From assembly GCA_016716535.1 (NCBI GenBank), contig JADJWD010000001.1, positions 62,001 through 126,000 on the forward strand: DNA of 64,000 nt. Direction: 5' to 3'. Of the stretch, positions 24,971 through 36,263 are shown piece after piece. The position numbers and the translations under genes were made by a program. The notes under the pieces are model-generated. The model was given only the letters and a program-made list of their open reading frames with translations. It made no database searches and had not been told where the DNA came from. The stretch is from Betaproteobacteria bacterium (GTDB lineage Bacteria > Pseudomonadota > Gammaproteobacteria > Burkholderiales > Burkholderiaceae_C). Every line of letters begins with the position of its first letter. Positions within the stretch are counted from its first letter, which is position 1.

Positions 24971-27436
24971 ATGACCCTGCCCCCGCGCGCCGAGGTCGTC
25001 ATCGTCGGTGGCGGCATCATCGGCTGCAGCATCGCCTACCACTTGGCGAAGATCGGCATCACCGACGTGCTGCTGCTCGAGCGCCGCCAGCTCACCTGCG
25101 GCACCACGTGGCATGCCGCGGGGCTGGTGCCGACACTGCGCGCCACGCGCACGCTGACCGAGCTGGCGAAGTACACGAGCGAGTTGCTCAAGACACTCGA
25201 GGCCGAGACCGGCCAGGCCACCGGCTACCGGCAGAACGGCTCGATCGGCGTCGCGTTGTCCGAGGCGCGGCTCGAGGAGTTCGCGCGCCAGGGGGCGATG
25301 GGGCAGGCGTTCGGCGTGCGCGCCGAGCTCCTCTCGCCGCGCGAGGTGCTCGACCGCTACCCGCTGCTGGAGGGCCGCGGCGTCGTCGGCGGCATCTGGA
25401 CGCCCGACGACGGGCAGACGAACCCGATCGACACCACCATGGCCTACGCGAAGGGCGCGCGGCAGCGCGGCGTGCGCGTCGTCGAGCAGGCCGAGGTGAC
25501 CGGCATCTGCACGGCCAACGGCCGCGTCACCGGCGTGCGCGTTCGCCACGACGGCGCCGAAGGCGAAGTGCGGGCCGGCACCGTGGTGCTGGCCGCCGGC
25601 ATGTGGAGCGCCGAGATCGGCCGCCGCATCGAGCCCGTGAGCCTGCGCCTGCCGCTGCAGGCCGCCGAGCACTACTACCTCGTCACCGAGCCCGTGCCCG
25701 GCCTGGCGCGCGACCTGCCGGTGCTGCGCGTACCCGACGAATGCATCTACGTGAAGGAAGATGCCGGCAAGCTGCTCGTCGGCGCCTTCGAGCCGGTGGC
25801 CAAGCCGTGGGCGCTGGAGGGCATCCCGCGCGACTTCTGCTTCGACGAGCTGCCGGTGGACATGGCTCACTTCGAGCCCGTGCTGGAGCAGGCGCTGCAG
25901 CGGCTGCCGGTGTTGCAGCGCACCGGCATCGCCACCTGGTTCAACGGCCCCGAGAGCTTCACGCCCGACGACCGCTACCTGCTCGGCGAGACGGCCGAGT
26001 GGCGCGACCTCTTCGTCGCCTGCGGCTTCAACAGCATCGGCATCCAGAGCAGCGGCGGCGCCGGCAAGGTGCTGGCCGAATGGATCCGCGACCGCCGCGC
26101 GCCGCTCGATCTGCCGGGCATGGACGTGCGCCGCTTCCACCCCGTGCAGGGCACGCGTGCGTACCTCGCCGACCGCACCACCGAAACGCTCGGCCTGCTC
26201 TACCAGATGCACTGGCCCTTCCGGCAGGTGGAGACAGCGCGCAGCGCGCGCCGCACGGCGTTCCACGACCGCCTCGTGGCGCTCGGCGCCTGCATGGGCG
26301 AGCTTGGCGGCTGGGAGCGGGCCAACTGGTTCGCTGCGCCGGGATCGAAGCCGCAGTACGAATACGCCTGGGGCCGGCAGAACTGGTTCGCGCACACCGC
26401 GGCCGAATGCCAAGCGGTGATGAACGGCGTGGCGCTGTTCGACCAGAGCTCGATGGCCAAGTTCGAGGTGCAGGGCCGCGACGCCTGCCGCGTGCTCAAC
26501 CGCATCAGCACGGCCGATGTCGACGTGCCGCCCGGCCGCGTGGTCTACACGCAATGGCTCAACGAGGCCGGCGGCATCGAGGCCGACCTGACCGTCGCGC
26601 GCCTGGACGAGCGCCGCTACTGGGTGGTGACCTCGGTCGGCTCGCACATCCACGACCTCGCCTGGCTGCAGCGCCACATCGGTGACGACGACCGCTGCTC
26701 GGTGACCGACCTGACGCCGGGCCTGCCGATGCTCGGCCTGATGGGCCCGCGCTCGCGCGCACTGCTCGCCGAGGCCAGCGGCGCCGACCTCTCGAACGCG
26801 GCCTTCCCGTTCGGCCACACGCGCGAGATCGAGATCGGCTACGCGGTGGTGCGCGCGCAGCGCCTCACCTACGTCGGCGAGCTGGGCTGGGAGCTGTACA
26901 TCCCCGCCGACGTGGCGCTGCACGTGTTCGAGCGCCTGCTGGCGGTGGGCGAGCGCCACGGCCTGAAGCTCGCCGGCTTCCATGCGATGAACGCCTGCCG
27001 CACCGAGAAGGGCTACCGCCACTGGGGCCACGACATCGGCATCGAGGACACGCCGCTCGAAGCGGGCCTCGCGTTCACCTGCGCCTGGGACAAGCCCGGA
27101 GGATTCATCGGCCGCGAGGCGCTGCTGAAGGCCAAGGCAGCCGGCGTGCCGCACAAGCGGCTGCTGCAGCTGAAGCTCGACGACCCTGACGCACTGCTGG
27201 TGCACGAGGAGCCGATCTTCGCCGACGGCGAGCCAGTGGGCGTGACCACCTCGGGCATGTTCGGCCACCGCGTGCAGGCATCACTGGGCATGGGCTACGT
27301 GCGTCGCCTGCATGCCGTGACGGCCGACTGGGTCGCCGCCACGCGTTTCGAAGTCGGCGTGGGCGAACGGCGCATCGGCGCGCGTGCGCAGCTCGGGCCG
27401 TGGTACGACCCGAAGAACGAGCGCGTGAGAGCATGA
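24971..27436 (+). CDS. FAD-dependent oxidoreductase with GcvT domain (dimethylglycine/sarcosine dehydrogenase-like)
   Basis: 821 residues. A DAO-type FAD domain starts with VVIVGGGIIGCSIAYHLAKI. CGTTWHAAG follows near residue 45. In dimethylglycine and sarcosine dehydrogenases the His of this motif holds FAD covalently. The C-terminal half is a GcvT/aminomethyltransferase fold with LFDQSSMAKFEVQG and YVGELGWELYIPADV, which in relatives passes the methyl group to tetrahydrofolate. The likely reaction is oxidative N-demethylation of an N-methyl amino acid or amine. Its stop overlaps the regulator gene. Together with the transporter this suggests growth on an N-methylated compound. Confidence 0.92.
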   Translation: MTLPPRAEVVIVGGGIIGCSIAYHLAKIGITDVLLLERRQLTCGTTWHAAGLVPTLRATRTLTELAKYTSELLKTLEAETGQATGYRQNGSIGVALSEARLEEFARQGAMGQAFGVRAELLSPREVLDRYPLLEGRGVVGGIWTPDDGQTNPIDTTMAYAKGARQRGVRVVEQAEVTGICTANGRVTGVRVRHDGAEGEVRAGTVVLAAGMWSAEIGRRIEPVSLRLPLQAAEHYYLVTEPVPGLARDLPVLRVPDECIYVKEDAGKLLVGAFEPVAKPWALEGIPRDFCFDELPVDMAHFEPVLEQALQRLPVLQRTGIATWFNGPESFTPDDRYLLGETAEWRDLFVACGFNSIGIQSSGGAGKVLAEWIRDRRAPLDLPGMDVRRFHPVQGTRAYLADRTTETLGLLYQMHWPFRQVETARSARRTAFHDRLVALGACMGELGGWERANWFAAPGSKPQYEYAWGRQNWFAHTAAECQAVMNGVALFDQSSMAKFEVQGRDACRVLNRISTADVDVPPGRVVYTQWLNEAGGIEADLTVARLDERRYWVVTSVGSHIHDLAWLQRHIGDDDRCSVTDLTPGLPMLGLMGPRSRALLAEASGADLSNAAFPFGHTREIEIGYAVVRAQRLTYVGELGWELYIPADVALHVFERLLAVGERHGLKLAGFHAMNACRTEKGYRHWGHDIGIEDTPLEAGLAFTCAWDKPGGFIGREALLKAKAAGVPHKRLLQLKLDDPDALLVHEEPIFADGEPVGVTTSGMFGHRVQASLGMGYVRRLHAVTADWVAATRFEVGVGERRIGARAQLGPWYDPKNERVRA

Positions 27437-28095
27437 ACGCGGTCAAGGCGGCCACGAAGTCGACCACGAAGGCGACCAGGAAGGTGACCACGAAGGCAGC
27501 CTCGAAGGCGGCGAAGAAGGCCGCCAGCCAGGGCGTGAATCGCCACCTCGGCCACCAGATCCGCGACCTGCGCCGCGCCAAGGGCGTGACGATCCCGCAG
27601 CTGGCGGCGCGCATCGACCGCTCGGTGGGCTGGCTGAGCCAGATCGAGCGCGGCCTCTCCGAGGTCAGCATCGCGGCACTGCACCAGATCGCCGCGGCGC
27701 TGGAGGTGCAGGTGTCATGGTTCTTCGGCCAAGGCGCTGCGCCGCCGGCTGACGAACTGGGCATGGTGCTGCGCAAGCGCAACCGCCGCATGCTGGACTT
27801 CCACGGCTCGGGCGTGCACGAGGAGATCGTCAGCCCCAACCTGAGCGGCCAGCTGCTGCTGGTGGAAACCACCTTCGCGCCGGGGGCCAGCACCGGCGAC
27901 CGCGATCGCGAGCGCCGCGGCGAGGAAAGCGGCCTCGTGCTCAGCGGCACCCTGGAACTGCACGTCGACGGGCGCACGCTGCGGCTGGAGGCTGGCGACA
28001 GCTTCGCCTTCACGCGCAAGGGGCCCCACCGCTGCCACAACCCCGGGCGCGAGCCCTGCGTGGTGCTGTGGGTCATCACGCCGCCCTCGTACTGA
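27433..28095 (+). CDS. XRE-cupin transcriptional regulator with a histone-H1-like tail
   Basis: 220 residues. After an N-terminal Lys/Thr/Ala-rich tail (residues 1-34, with KATRKVTTKAASKAAKKAAS), an HTH_3 domain reads LRRAKGVTIPQLAARIDRSV then GWLSQIERG. A C-terminal cupin has SGLVLSGTLELHVDGRTLRL and a GDSFAFTRKGPHRCHN strand with possible ligand-binding His. XRE-cupin proteins usually respond to the pathway's small molecule and regulate catabolic or putrescine-type operons. Located inside the operon it likely controls, starting at an ATGA overlap with the oxidoreductase gene. Confidence 0.92.
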   Translation: MNAVKAATKSTTKATRKVTTKAASKAAKKAASQGVNRHLGHQIRDLRRAKGVTIPQLAARIDRSVGWLSQIERGLSEVSIAALHQIAAALEVQVSWFFGQGAAPPADELGMVLRKRNRRMLDFHGSGVHEEIVSPNLSGQLLLVETTFAPGASTGDRDRERRGEESGLVLSGTLELHVDGRTLRLEAGDSFAFTRKGPHRCHNPGREPCVVLWVITPPSY

Positions 28096-28113
28096 AGCGA
28101 CCGGCTGGCCACC

Positions 28114-29094
28114 ATGCGACGCACGCTGATCCTCGTCCTCCGCCGCCTCGCGCTGGCCGCGGGCCTGGTGGTGGCCGTGCTGGCCGTGAACTTCACGCTC
28201 ATCCATGCCGCGCCGGGCGACCCGGCGCTGGTGATCGCCGGCGAGATGGGCGGCGCCGACGAGGCGACGATGGCCTCGATCCGCAAGACGTATGGCCTCG
28301 ACCGGCCGCTGCCCGAGCAGTTCTTCACCTACCTCGGCAAGAGCGTGCGCGGCGACCTGGGGCAGAGCTACACCTACAACCGCCCGGTGAGCGAGCTCAT
28401 CCTCGATCGGCTCGGCCCCACGGTGCTGCTGGTGCTGACGGCGCTGCTCAGCGCCATCGTCATCGGCACGAGCCTGGGCGTGCTCGCCTCGCGCCGGCCC
28501 GACAGCTTCGGCAGCGGCGTGGTCACCGTGTTCTCGCTGGTGGGCTACGCGATGCCGGTGTTCTGGACCGGCATCCTGCTCGTCATCCTGTTCGGCAAGG
28601 TGTGGCCGGTGATGCCCATCGCCGGCATGCGCGACGTGCGCGCGTTCGGCGCCGGGCCGTGGGCCACGGCGCTGGACATCGCGCACCACCTCGTGCTGCC
28701 GGCGGCCACGCTGGCCATCGTCTACCTCGCGCAGTACAGCCGGCTCTCGCGCGCCAGCATGCTCGAGGTGCTGGGCAGCGACTACATCCGCACGGCACGG
28801 GCCAAGGGCCTTTCCGATGCGGTGGTGACCTTCAAGCACGCGCTGCGCAACGCGCTGATGCCCATCGTCACCATCGCCGGGCTCCAGTTCGGCAACCTCA
28901 TCAGCGGCGCCGTGCTGGTGGAAACGGTGTTCTCGTGGCCGGGCCTGGGCACGCTGGCGCTGGACGCCATCCTCGGCCGCGACTACCCGACGCTGCTGGG
29001 CGTGCTCACGTTCTCGGCGATCCTGGTCATCGCGGCCAACCTCGTCACCGACCTGAGCTACCGCTGGATCGACCCGCGGTTGCGTGGACGATGA
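28114..29094 (+). CDS. ABC transporter permease, DppB type
   Basis: 326 residues with six membrane segments. The DppB-type N-terminus shows FTLIHAAPGDPA and LDRPLPEQFFTYLGKSVRGDLG. The EAA-like loop for the ATPase contact is SDYIRTARAKGLSDAVVTFK then HALRNALMP. It ends in RWIDPRLRGR, typical for the family. It starts 18 bp after the regulator gene and pairs with the permease at 29180. Confidence 0.95.
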   Translation: MRRTLILVLRRLALAAGLVVAVLAVNFTLIHAAPGDPALVIAGEMGGADEATMASIRKTYGLDRPLPEQFFTYLGKSVRGDLGQSYTYNRPVSELILDRLGPTVLLVLTALLSAIVIGTSLGVLASRRPDSFGSGVVTVFSLVGYAMPVFWTGILLVILFGKVWPVMPIAGMRDVRAFGAGPWATALDIAHHLVLPAATLAIVYLAQYSRLSRASMLEVLGSDYIRTARAKGLSDAVVTFKHALRNALMPIVTIAGLQFGNLISGAVLVETVFSWPGLGTLALDAILGRDYPTLLGVLTFSAILVIAANLVTDLSYRWIDPRLRGR

Positions 29095-29179
29095 TGAGGG
29101 CCGAGCGCCGGGCCGCTCCCAAGCCGGCCCTCATCCCCTCGGGGGATCGCCTGACGTACTCGTCGGGCGAGGGGCTGGC

Positions 29180-30034
29180 ATGACCGAGGCCCTCTCCCCC
29201 TGGCGCGAGGCCTGGCGCGTCTTCAGCGGCAACAAGGCGGCGCTGCTCGGCCTGCTGCTGCTCGCCTTCGTGGTGACGACGATGGTGCTCGGGCCCGGCC
29301 TGTACGGTGTGGCGGCTTTCGACATCGCCGGCGCGCCGTTCACGCCGCCGTTCACCGACCCGGCGCTGTGGCTGGGCACCGACTACCTCGGCCGCGACGT
29401 GCTGGCCGGCGTGCTGATCGGCGGCCGCGCCACGGTGCTGGTGGGGCTCTCGGCGGCCGCGGTGGCGGTGACGATCGGCGTCACCATCGGGGCACTGGCG
29501 GGCTACTTCGGCGGCTGGGTGGACCTCGCGCTGTCGCGCGTGACGGAGCTCTTCCAGGTGCTGCCCGCGCTGCTGTTCGCGATGGTGCTGGTGACGTTGT
29601 TCCAGCCTTCGCTCACGGTGGTGGTCTTCGCCATCGGCGTGGTGGCCTGGACGGGCACCGCGCGGCTGGCGCGTGCCGAGTTCCTGCGCCTGGCGCACCT
29701 CGAGTACGCCAACGCCGCACGCGCGATGGGCGCCGGCCACCTGCGGCTGATGCTGCGCGAGATCCTGCCCAATGCGCTGCCGCCGCTCATCGTCTCGGCC
29801 ACGCTCATCGTCGGCGCGGCCATCCTGTTCGAGGCCGGCCTGAGCTTCCTGGGCCTGTCGGACCCGAACGTCATGAGCTGGGGGCTGATGATCGGCAGCA
29901 ACCGCCGCAACATCCTCGAGTGCTGGTGGGCGGTGACCTTCCCCGGCGCGATGATCTTCGTCACGGTGCTCGCGGTGAGCCTCATCGGCGACGGGCTCAA
30001 CGACGCCTTCAACCCGAAGCTGCACTTGAGGTGA
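29180..30034 (+). CDS. ABC transporter permease, DppC type
   Basis: 284 residues with six membrane segments. It has LGTDYLGRDVLAGVLIGGRA, the ATPase-contact loop EYANAARAMGAGHLRLMLRE, and ILFEAGLSFLGLSDPNVMSW. The ATG at 29180 has GAGGGG upstream; the frame is open further 5' but without family sequence. The N-terminal soluble part is short, as in DppC. Confidence 0.95.
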   Translation: MTEALSPWREAWRVFSGNKAALLGLLLLAFVVTTMVLGPGLYGVAAFDIAGAPFTPPFTDPALWLGTDYLGRDVLAGVLIGGRATVLVGLSAAAVAVTIGVTIGALAGYFGGWVDLALSRVTELFQVLPALLFAMVLVTLFQPSLTVVVFAIGVVAWTGTARLARAEFLRLAHLEYANAARAMGAGHLRLMLREILPNALPPLIVSATLIVGAAILFEAGLSFLGLSDPNVMSWGLMIGSNRRNILECWWAVTFPGAMIFVTVLAVSLIGDGLNDAFNPKLHLR

Positions 30035-30052
30035 GCCCGCGATGAGCCTCCC

Positions 30053-31032
<980 letters not shown>

Positions 31033-31036
<4 letters not shown>

Positions 31037-32034
31037 GTGCGAACGAGACCCTGCTGTCGGTGCGCGACCTGAAGGTCCACTTCCCGGTGGGCGGCGGGCT
31101 GTTCGGCGCCAAGGCCTGGGTGAAGGCGGTGGACGGCGTGAGCTTCGACATCCGCCGCGGCAGCACCTTCGGCATCGTCGGCGAGAGCGGCTCGGGCAAG
31201 AGCACCACGGCGCTGGCAGTGATGCGCCTCGTGCCCATCACGGCCGGGCAGGTGCGCCTGGGCGACGCCGACATCGGCACGCTGCAGGGCGAGGCCCTGC
31301 GGCGCGAGCGGCGACGCTTCCAGATGGTGTTCCAGGACCCCTATGCCTCGCTCAACCCGCGCAAGCGCGCCGGCGACGCCATCCTCGACGCCTTGAACCT
31401 GATGGACGTGGGCGCACCGGCCGAGCGCCCGGCGCTGGCCGAAAGGCTCTTCGTGCAGACGGGGCTCAAGGCCGAGCAGATGCAGCTCTTTCCGCACCAG
31501 TTCAGCGGCGGGCAGCGCCAACGCATCGTGCTGGCGCGCGCGCTGGCCGCCAAGCCTGAACTGGTGGTGTGCGACGAGCCGGTCTCGGCGCTGGACGTGG
31601 CCATCCAGGCGCAGATGCTCAACCTGATGCTGCGGCTGCAGCGCGAGCATGGCCTGACCTACCTCTTCATCAGCCACGACCTGGGCGTGGTGCGCCACAT
31701 GTGCGACGAGGTGGCGGTGATGTACCTCGGCCGCATCGTCGAGCGCGCCAGCCGCGTGGCCCTGTTCGAGCGCCCGCTGCATCCCTACACGCGCGCGCTG
31801 TGGTCGGCCGCGCCGAGTTTCGACCCCGGCGCGCGCTCGCGCGCGCATCGCATCCGACTGCAAGGAGACCCGCCCAGTCCGCGCAACATCCCGCCGGGGT
31901 GCCGATTTGCCGGCCGTTGCCCGCATGCGCAGGAGGACTGCCGCAGCACCGAGCCGGCCCTTCGGCCGGTGTCCGAAGGGCATGCGGTCGCCTGCCACCG
32001 CGTGGATGCCGAAGGTCGAGCGCTGTACGAGTAG
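31033..32034 (+). CDS. ABC transporter ATP-binding protein, DppF type
   Basis: 333 residues. Walker A is GESGSGKSTTALAVMRLV, the signature FSGGQRQRIVLARALAA, and Walker B LVVCDEPVSALDVAIQ. The C-terminal extension contains GCRFAGRCPHAQEDC, with Cys residues spaced as in OppF/DppF proteins. It closes the transporter set. The metallo-hydrolase gene follows after a 122-bp gap. Confidence 0.96.
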
Positions 32035-32156
32035 CCCGCGGCGCAGTGACTGGCGCGCCACGGCACGGGCGCGCCGCAGTTGTGCCCTGGCGGGGGCTGA
32101 TCGCAGAATGAGGCGGACCTTCCCGCGACGACGCGAACACAACGAGGAGACCTTCC

Positions 32157-33314
32157 ATGCGCAGGAGCCCCACCGACACCTACCTGGCCGCCCCCAGCCG
32201 CCGCCGCCTGCTGAGCGCCGGCACCGGCTCGCTGGCCCTGGCCGCCGCCGGCGGCCTCTTCGGCGGCCGCGTGGCGCAGGCGCGCACGCTCGATTCGCCG
32301 GCCGCCGTGCCGGTGGTGGACCGGCTCGCCGTGCGCGTCGTCACCGACTCGTACCACCACGCCTTCGAGCCCGCGCGCACGGTCGCCGGCGTGCAGGTGC
32401 AGCGGCTGGGGTTCGCGGTGGCGCCGCGCACGCCGCCGCAGCGCACGCTGCAAAACGAGTGGGGCCTGGCGCTGCACCTCGAATCCACGCGCGGCAGCGA
32501 GACGCGGCAGGTGCTGGTGGACTTCGCGTACACCTCCGAGACGCTGCTGAACAACCTGCTGCTGGCCGGCATCGACCCGGCCAAACTCGACGCCCTGGCG
32601 CTCAGCCACGGCCACTACGATCACTTCGGCGGCATGGTCGGCTTCCTGAAGGCCAACAAGGGCAAACTGAAGACGGGCCTGCCGTTCTACCTGGGCGGCG
32701 AAGAGTGCTTCTGCACGCGCGAGCTGAACGTGCAGGGCGACGCCGGCAGCTTCGGCGCAATGGACCGCCAAGCCATCCAGGACGCCGGGCTCACCGTCAC
32801 CTTCGCCGAGAAGCCCTCGATCCTGGCCGACCACGGCTTCACGACGGGCTGGATCCCGGCCGATTCGTTCGAGCGCGTGCTGGCGCCCACGCGCATGAGC
32901 GTGGGCATGGACGGCGGCCTCGGCTGCGCGCCGGCCGGCATGCCCGAGGCCAAGCGCAACCTCACGAAGGTGCCCGACGACTTCCAGCACGAGCAGGCCA
33001 CCGCCTTCCACGTGAAGGGCCGCGGTCTCGTGGTGATGACCTCGTGCGGCCACCGCGGCATCGTCAACTCGGTGCGCACGGCCATCAAGGTGTCGGGCGT
33101 GACCAAGGTGCACGCGGTCCTCGGCGGCTTCCACCTCGCGCCGCATGCGCCGGAGTACCAGCGCCAGACGCTCAGCGAGCTGCAGGCGCTGAACCCGGAC
33201 CTGCTGATCCCGATGCACTGCTCGGGCGAGACTTTCGTCTCGATGGTGCAGCAGGCGATGCCCGAGCGGTTCGTGCGCTCGTCCACCGGCACGCGGTTCA
33301 TCTTCGCGGCCTGA
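32157..33314 (+). CDS. Metallo-beta-lactamase fold hydrolase with Tat-like signal
   Basis: 385 residues. The start is supported by GAGGAG at 32144-32149. The N-terminus has a twin-arginine-like signal (PSRRRLLSAGTGSLALAAAG), so export of a folded metalloprotein is likely. The metal-binding motif is LALSHGHYDHFGGMVGFL, followed later by VMTSCGHRGIVNSVRTA and a late GFHLAPHAPEYQ. It resembles the MBL subgroup annotated near dihydropteroate-type enzymes, but the reaction is unknown. It is probably part of the same regulon as the amidohydrolase operon. Confidence 0.88.
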   Translation: MRRSPTDTYLAAPSRRRLLSAGTGSLALAAAGGLFGGRVAQARTLDSPAAVPVVDRLAVRVVTDSYHHAFEPARTVAGVQVQRLGFAVAPRTPPQRTLQNEWGLALHLESTRGSETRQVLVDFAYTSETLLNNLLLAGIDPAKLDALALSHGHYDHFGGMVGFLKANKGKLKTGLPFYLGGEECFCTRELNVQGDAGSFGAMDRQAIQDAGLTVTFAEKPSILADHGFTTGWIPADSFERVLAPTRMSVGMDGGLGCAPAGMPEAKRNLTKVPDDFQHEQATAFHVKGRGLVVMTSCGHRGIVNSVRTAIKVSGVTKVHAVLGGFHLAPHAPEYQRQTLSELQALNPDLLIPMHCSGETFVSMVQQAMPERFVRSSTGTRFIFAA

Positions 33315-33327
33315 AGCGGGGGCGCCG

Positions 33328-34062
<735 letters not shown>

Positions 34063-34064
34063 AG

Positions 34065-34844
34065 ATGAACGCCAACCCCTTCGACCTGACCGGCCACAAC
34101 GCCATCGTCACCGGCGGCAACGGCGGCATCGGGCTCGGCATGGCGCGCGCGCTGCTGGCGGCCGGCGCGCGTGTGGCCATCTGGGGCTCGAATGCCGAGA
34201 AGACCGAGCGGGCGCGAGCCGAACTGGCCACTGCCTGTGGTGATGCCAAGCGCGTGCTCTCGTTCGTCTGCGACGTCGGCGACGAGGCGCAGGTCGAAGC
34301 GGCCTTCGCCGCGTCGGCCGCGGCGCTCGGTCGCATCGACAGCTGTTTCGCGAACGCCGGCGTGTCCAGCAAAGGCACCCTGCTCACCGAGATGAGCCTC
34401 GACGAATTCCGCCGCATCCAGCGCATCAACGTCGAAGGCGTCTTCCTCACGTTCCGCGCCGCGGCGCGCCACATGGCCGCGCACGGCCAGGGCGGCTCGC
34501 TGGTGGCCACCGCCAGCACGGCGGCGGTGGAAGGCGCGGCGCGCAACAGCCACTACGGCGCCAGCAAGGGCGCGGTGACGTCGTTCGCGCGCGCGCTCGC
34601 CGTCGAACTGGCGCGGCACCACATCCGCGTCAACTCGATCCTGCCGGGCTGGATCGTCACCGAGATGACCGAGCGCTCGGTGAACAACGAGAAGTTCGCC
34701 GCCGCCGTGCTGCCGCGCATCCCGGCGCGCCGCTGGGGCACGCCGGGCGACTTCGGCGCCATCGCCGTCTACCTCGCCGGAGCCGCCTCGGCGTACACGA
34801 CCGGCGAGCAGTTCGTCATCGACGGCGGGTACACGAAGTTCTGA
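34065..34844 (+). CDS. Short-chain dehydrogenase/reductase (classical, SDR family)
   Basis: 259 residues. ATG 34065 is 2 bp after the previous stop; a GTG two codons earlier overlaps that stop and is an alternative. It has the cofactor loop VTGGNGGIGLGMARALLAAG, the acidic CDVGDEAQVEAAF, FANAGVSSKG, Ser in VATASTAAVEG, and the active site HYGASKGAVTSF. It also shows NSILPGWIVTEMT and the C-terminal IDGGYTKF. It is complete, in contrast to its upstream neighbour. The substrate is unknown. Confidence 0.94.
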   Translation: MNANPFDLTGHNAIVTGGNGGIGLGMARALLAAGARVAIWGSNAEKTERARAELATACGDAKRVLSFVCDVGDEAQVEAAFAASAAALGRIDSCFANAGVSSKGTLLTEMSLDEFRRIQRINVEGVFLTFRAAARHMAAHGQGGSLVATASTAAVEGAARNSHYGASKGAVTSFARALAVELARHHIRVNSILPGWIVTEMTERSVNNEKFAAAVLPRIPARRWGTPGDFGAIAVYLAGAASAYTTGEQFVIDGGYTKF

Positions 34845-34873
34845 CCGCCGCCGTCGGCGCGCGCACCCGGCGG

Positions 34874-34900
34874 TTGACGCCCATTCAATATTTCTATTAT
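34874..34900 (+). promoter_or_regulatory. arsR promoter
   Basis: TTGACG (34874-34879) and TATTAT (34895-34900), 15 bp apart, in a markedly AT-rich patch (CAATATTTCTATTATTCTCG). The arsR ATG is only 10 bp after the -10 box and has no ribosome site, which would give a leaderless or near-leaderless message. Confidence 0.55.
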
Positions 34901-34909
34901 TCTCGAACC

Positions 34910-35254
34910 ATGAAATCTGCCAAGGACCGCATCGCCACCGCCCGCTTTGCCCGCATGCTCGCGGCGATGGGCACCGAGCCGCGGCTGAACATCGTGCGCC
35001 TGCTGCTGGCGGCGCACCCCGAGGGCCTCGTCGTCGGCGACATCGCCGCCGAGTCGGGCATTGCCGGCTCGACGCTGTCGCACCACCTCGACAAGCTGAA
35101 GAACGAGGGCCTCGTCAACGTGCAGCGCGAGGGCACTTTCCTGCGCTACACGGCCAACGCGGCGGGGCTGGCGGAACTGCTGGGTTTTTTGTACGCCGAG
35201 TGCTGCACCCGCAACAACGCGGTCGAGCCGCAGCGCGTCGTGTGTTGTTCTTGA
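34910..35254 (+). CDS. arsR: ArsR family As(III)-responsive repressor
   Basis: 114-residue winged-helix repressor with VGDIAAESGIAGSTLSHHLD then KLKNEGLVNVQREG. The classic CxC in the recognition-helix region is absent (LVVGDIA). Instead two Cys pairs lie near the C-terminus, Cys98-Cys99 and Cys112-Cys113, as in the Acidithiobacillus-type ArsR that senses arsenite through C-terminal cysteines. It lies 24 bp upstream of arsM, which it probably controls along with itself. No arsB/acr3 or arsC is nearby. Confidence 0.92.
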   Translation: MKSAKDRIATARFARMLAAMGTEPRLNIVRLLLAAHPEGLVVGDIAAESGIAGSTLSHHLDKLKNEGLVNVQREGTFLRYTANAAGLAELLGFLYAECCTRNNAVEPQRVVCCS

Positions 35255-35278
35255 ATCGACTTTGAAGGAGCGCAACGA

Positions 35279-36220
35279 ATGAATGCAACGACCGATGTGA
35301 AAAGCGTGGTGCGGCAGAAGTACGGCGAGGCCGCCGAACGTGTCGCGCAAGGGCGCGGCAACGCCTGCTGCGGCGGCGCCGCCTCGACGGGGCAATGCGA
35401 CCCGATCACCTCCAACCTCTACGACGCCGCGCAGGCCGCCGACGTGCCGGCCGCGGCGATGCTCGCATCGCTCGGCTGCGGCAACCCCACGGCGCTGGCC
35501 GAACTGAACCCCGGAGAGACGGTGCTCGACCTCGGCGCCGGCGGCGGCATCGACGTGCTGCTGTCGGCGCGCCGCGTCGGCCCCGCCGGAATGGCCTTCG
35601 GCCTGGACATGACCGACCAGATGCTCGCGCTCGCCGAAGAGAACAAGCGCAAGAGCGGCCTGGCGAACGTGCACTTCCTGAAGGGCGAGATCGAGCACAT
35701 CCCGCTGCCGGCCGCCTCGGTGGACGTGATCATCTCCAACTGCGTCATCAACCTCTCGGGCGACAAGGACCAGGTGCTGCGCGAGGCGTTCCGCGTGCTG
35801 AAGCCCGGCGGCCGCTTCGCCGTCTCCGACGTCGTGCGCCGCGGCGACGTGCCCGAGCCGATCCGCCGCAGCATGGAGATGTGGATCGGCTGCGTCGCCG
35901 GCGCGCTGCGCGACACCGAGTACGTCGACAAACTCGCCGCGGCCGGCTTCGAAGACGCCGGCATCGAAGTGACGCGCGTCTACGGCGCCGAGGACGCGAA
36001 GGGCTTTCTCTGCGGCGAGGGCGGCGACATCGACCGCCTGGCGCAAGAGGTCGACGGCCGCTTCGTCAGCGCGTTCGTGCGCGCGCGCAAGCCGCTGGTG
36101 GCGAGCGGCGCGGTCGCCTCGACGGCCGCCGCGCCGGCAACCGCTGTGGCTGCCACAGCGGCAGCGAAGGCCGATGTCGGCTGCGGCTGTGCGCCGAGTT
36201 GCTGCGGGGGCGCGAGATAG
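35279..36220 (+). CDS. arsM: Arsenite S-adenosylmethyltransferase
   Basis: 313 residues, with AAGGAG before the ATG. It methylates As(III) to less toxic or volatile species using SAM. The SAM site is VLDLGAGGGIDVLLSARRVG. Arsenic-binding cysteines are present in NACCGG, SNCVINLS and WIGCVAGAL, in the positions expected for ArsM. Beyond the catalytic core is an Ala-rich linker (about residues 275-300) and a Cys-rich end, GCGCAPSCCGG. That tail could bind further arsenite. Confidence 0.95.
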   Translation: MNATTDVKSVVRQKYGEAAERVAQGRGNACCGGAASTGQCDPITSNLYDAAQAADVPAAAMLASLGCGNPTALAELNPGETVLDLGAGGGIDVLLSARRVGPAGMAFGLDMTDQMLALAEENKRKSGLANVHFLKGEIEHIPLPAASVDVIISNCVINLSGDKDQVLREAFRVLKPGGRFAVSDVVRRGDVPEPIRRSMEMWIGCVAGALRDTEYVDKLAAAGFEDAGIEVTRVYGAEDAKGFLCGEGGDIDRLAQEVDGRFVSAFVRARKPLVASGAVASTAAAPATAVAATAAAKADVGCGCAPSCCGGAR

Positions 36221-36263
36221 ACGCGGTCAGCCGAGGGCCGGCCGCGCTGCCGCGAACGCACGC

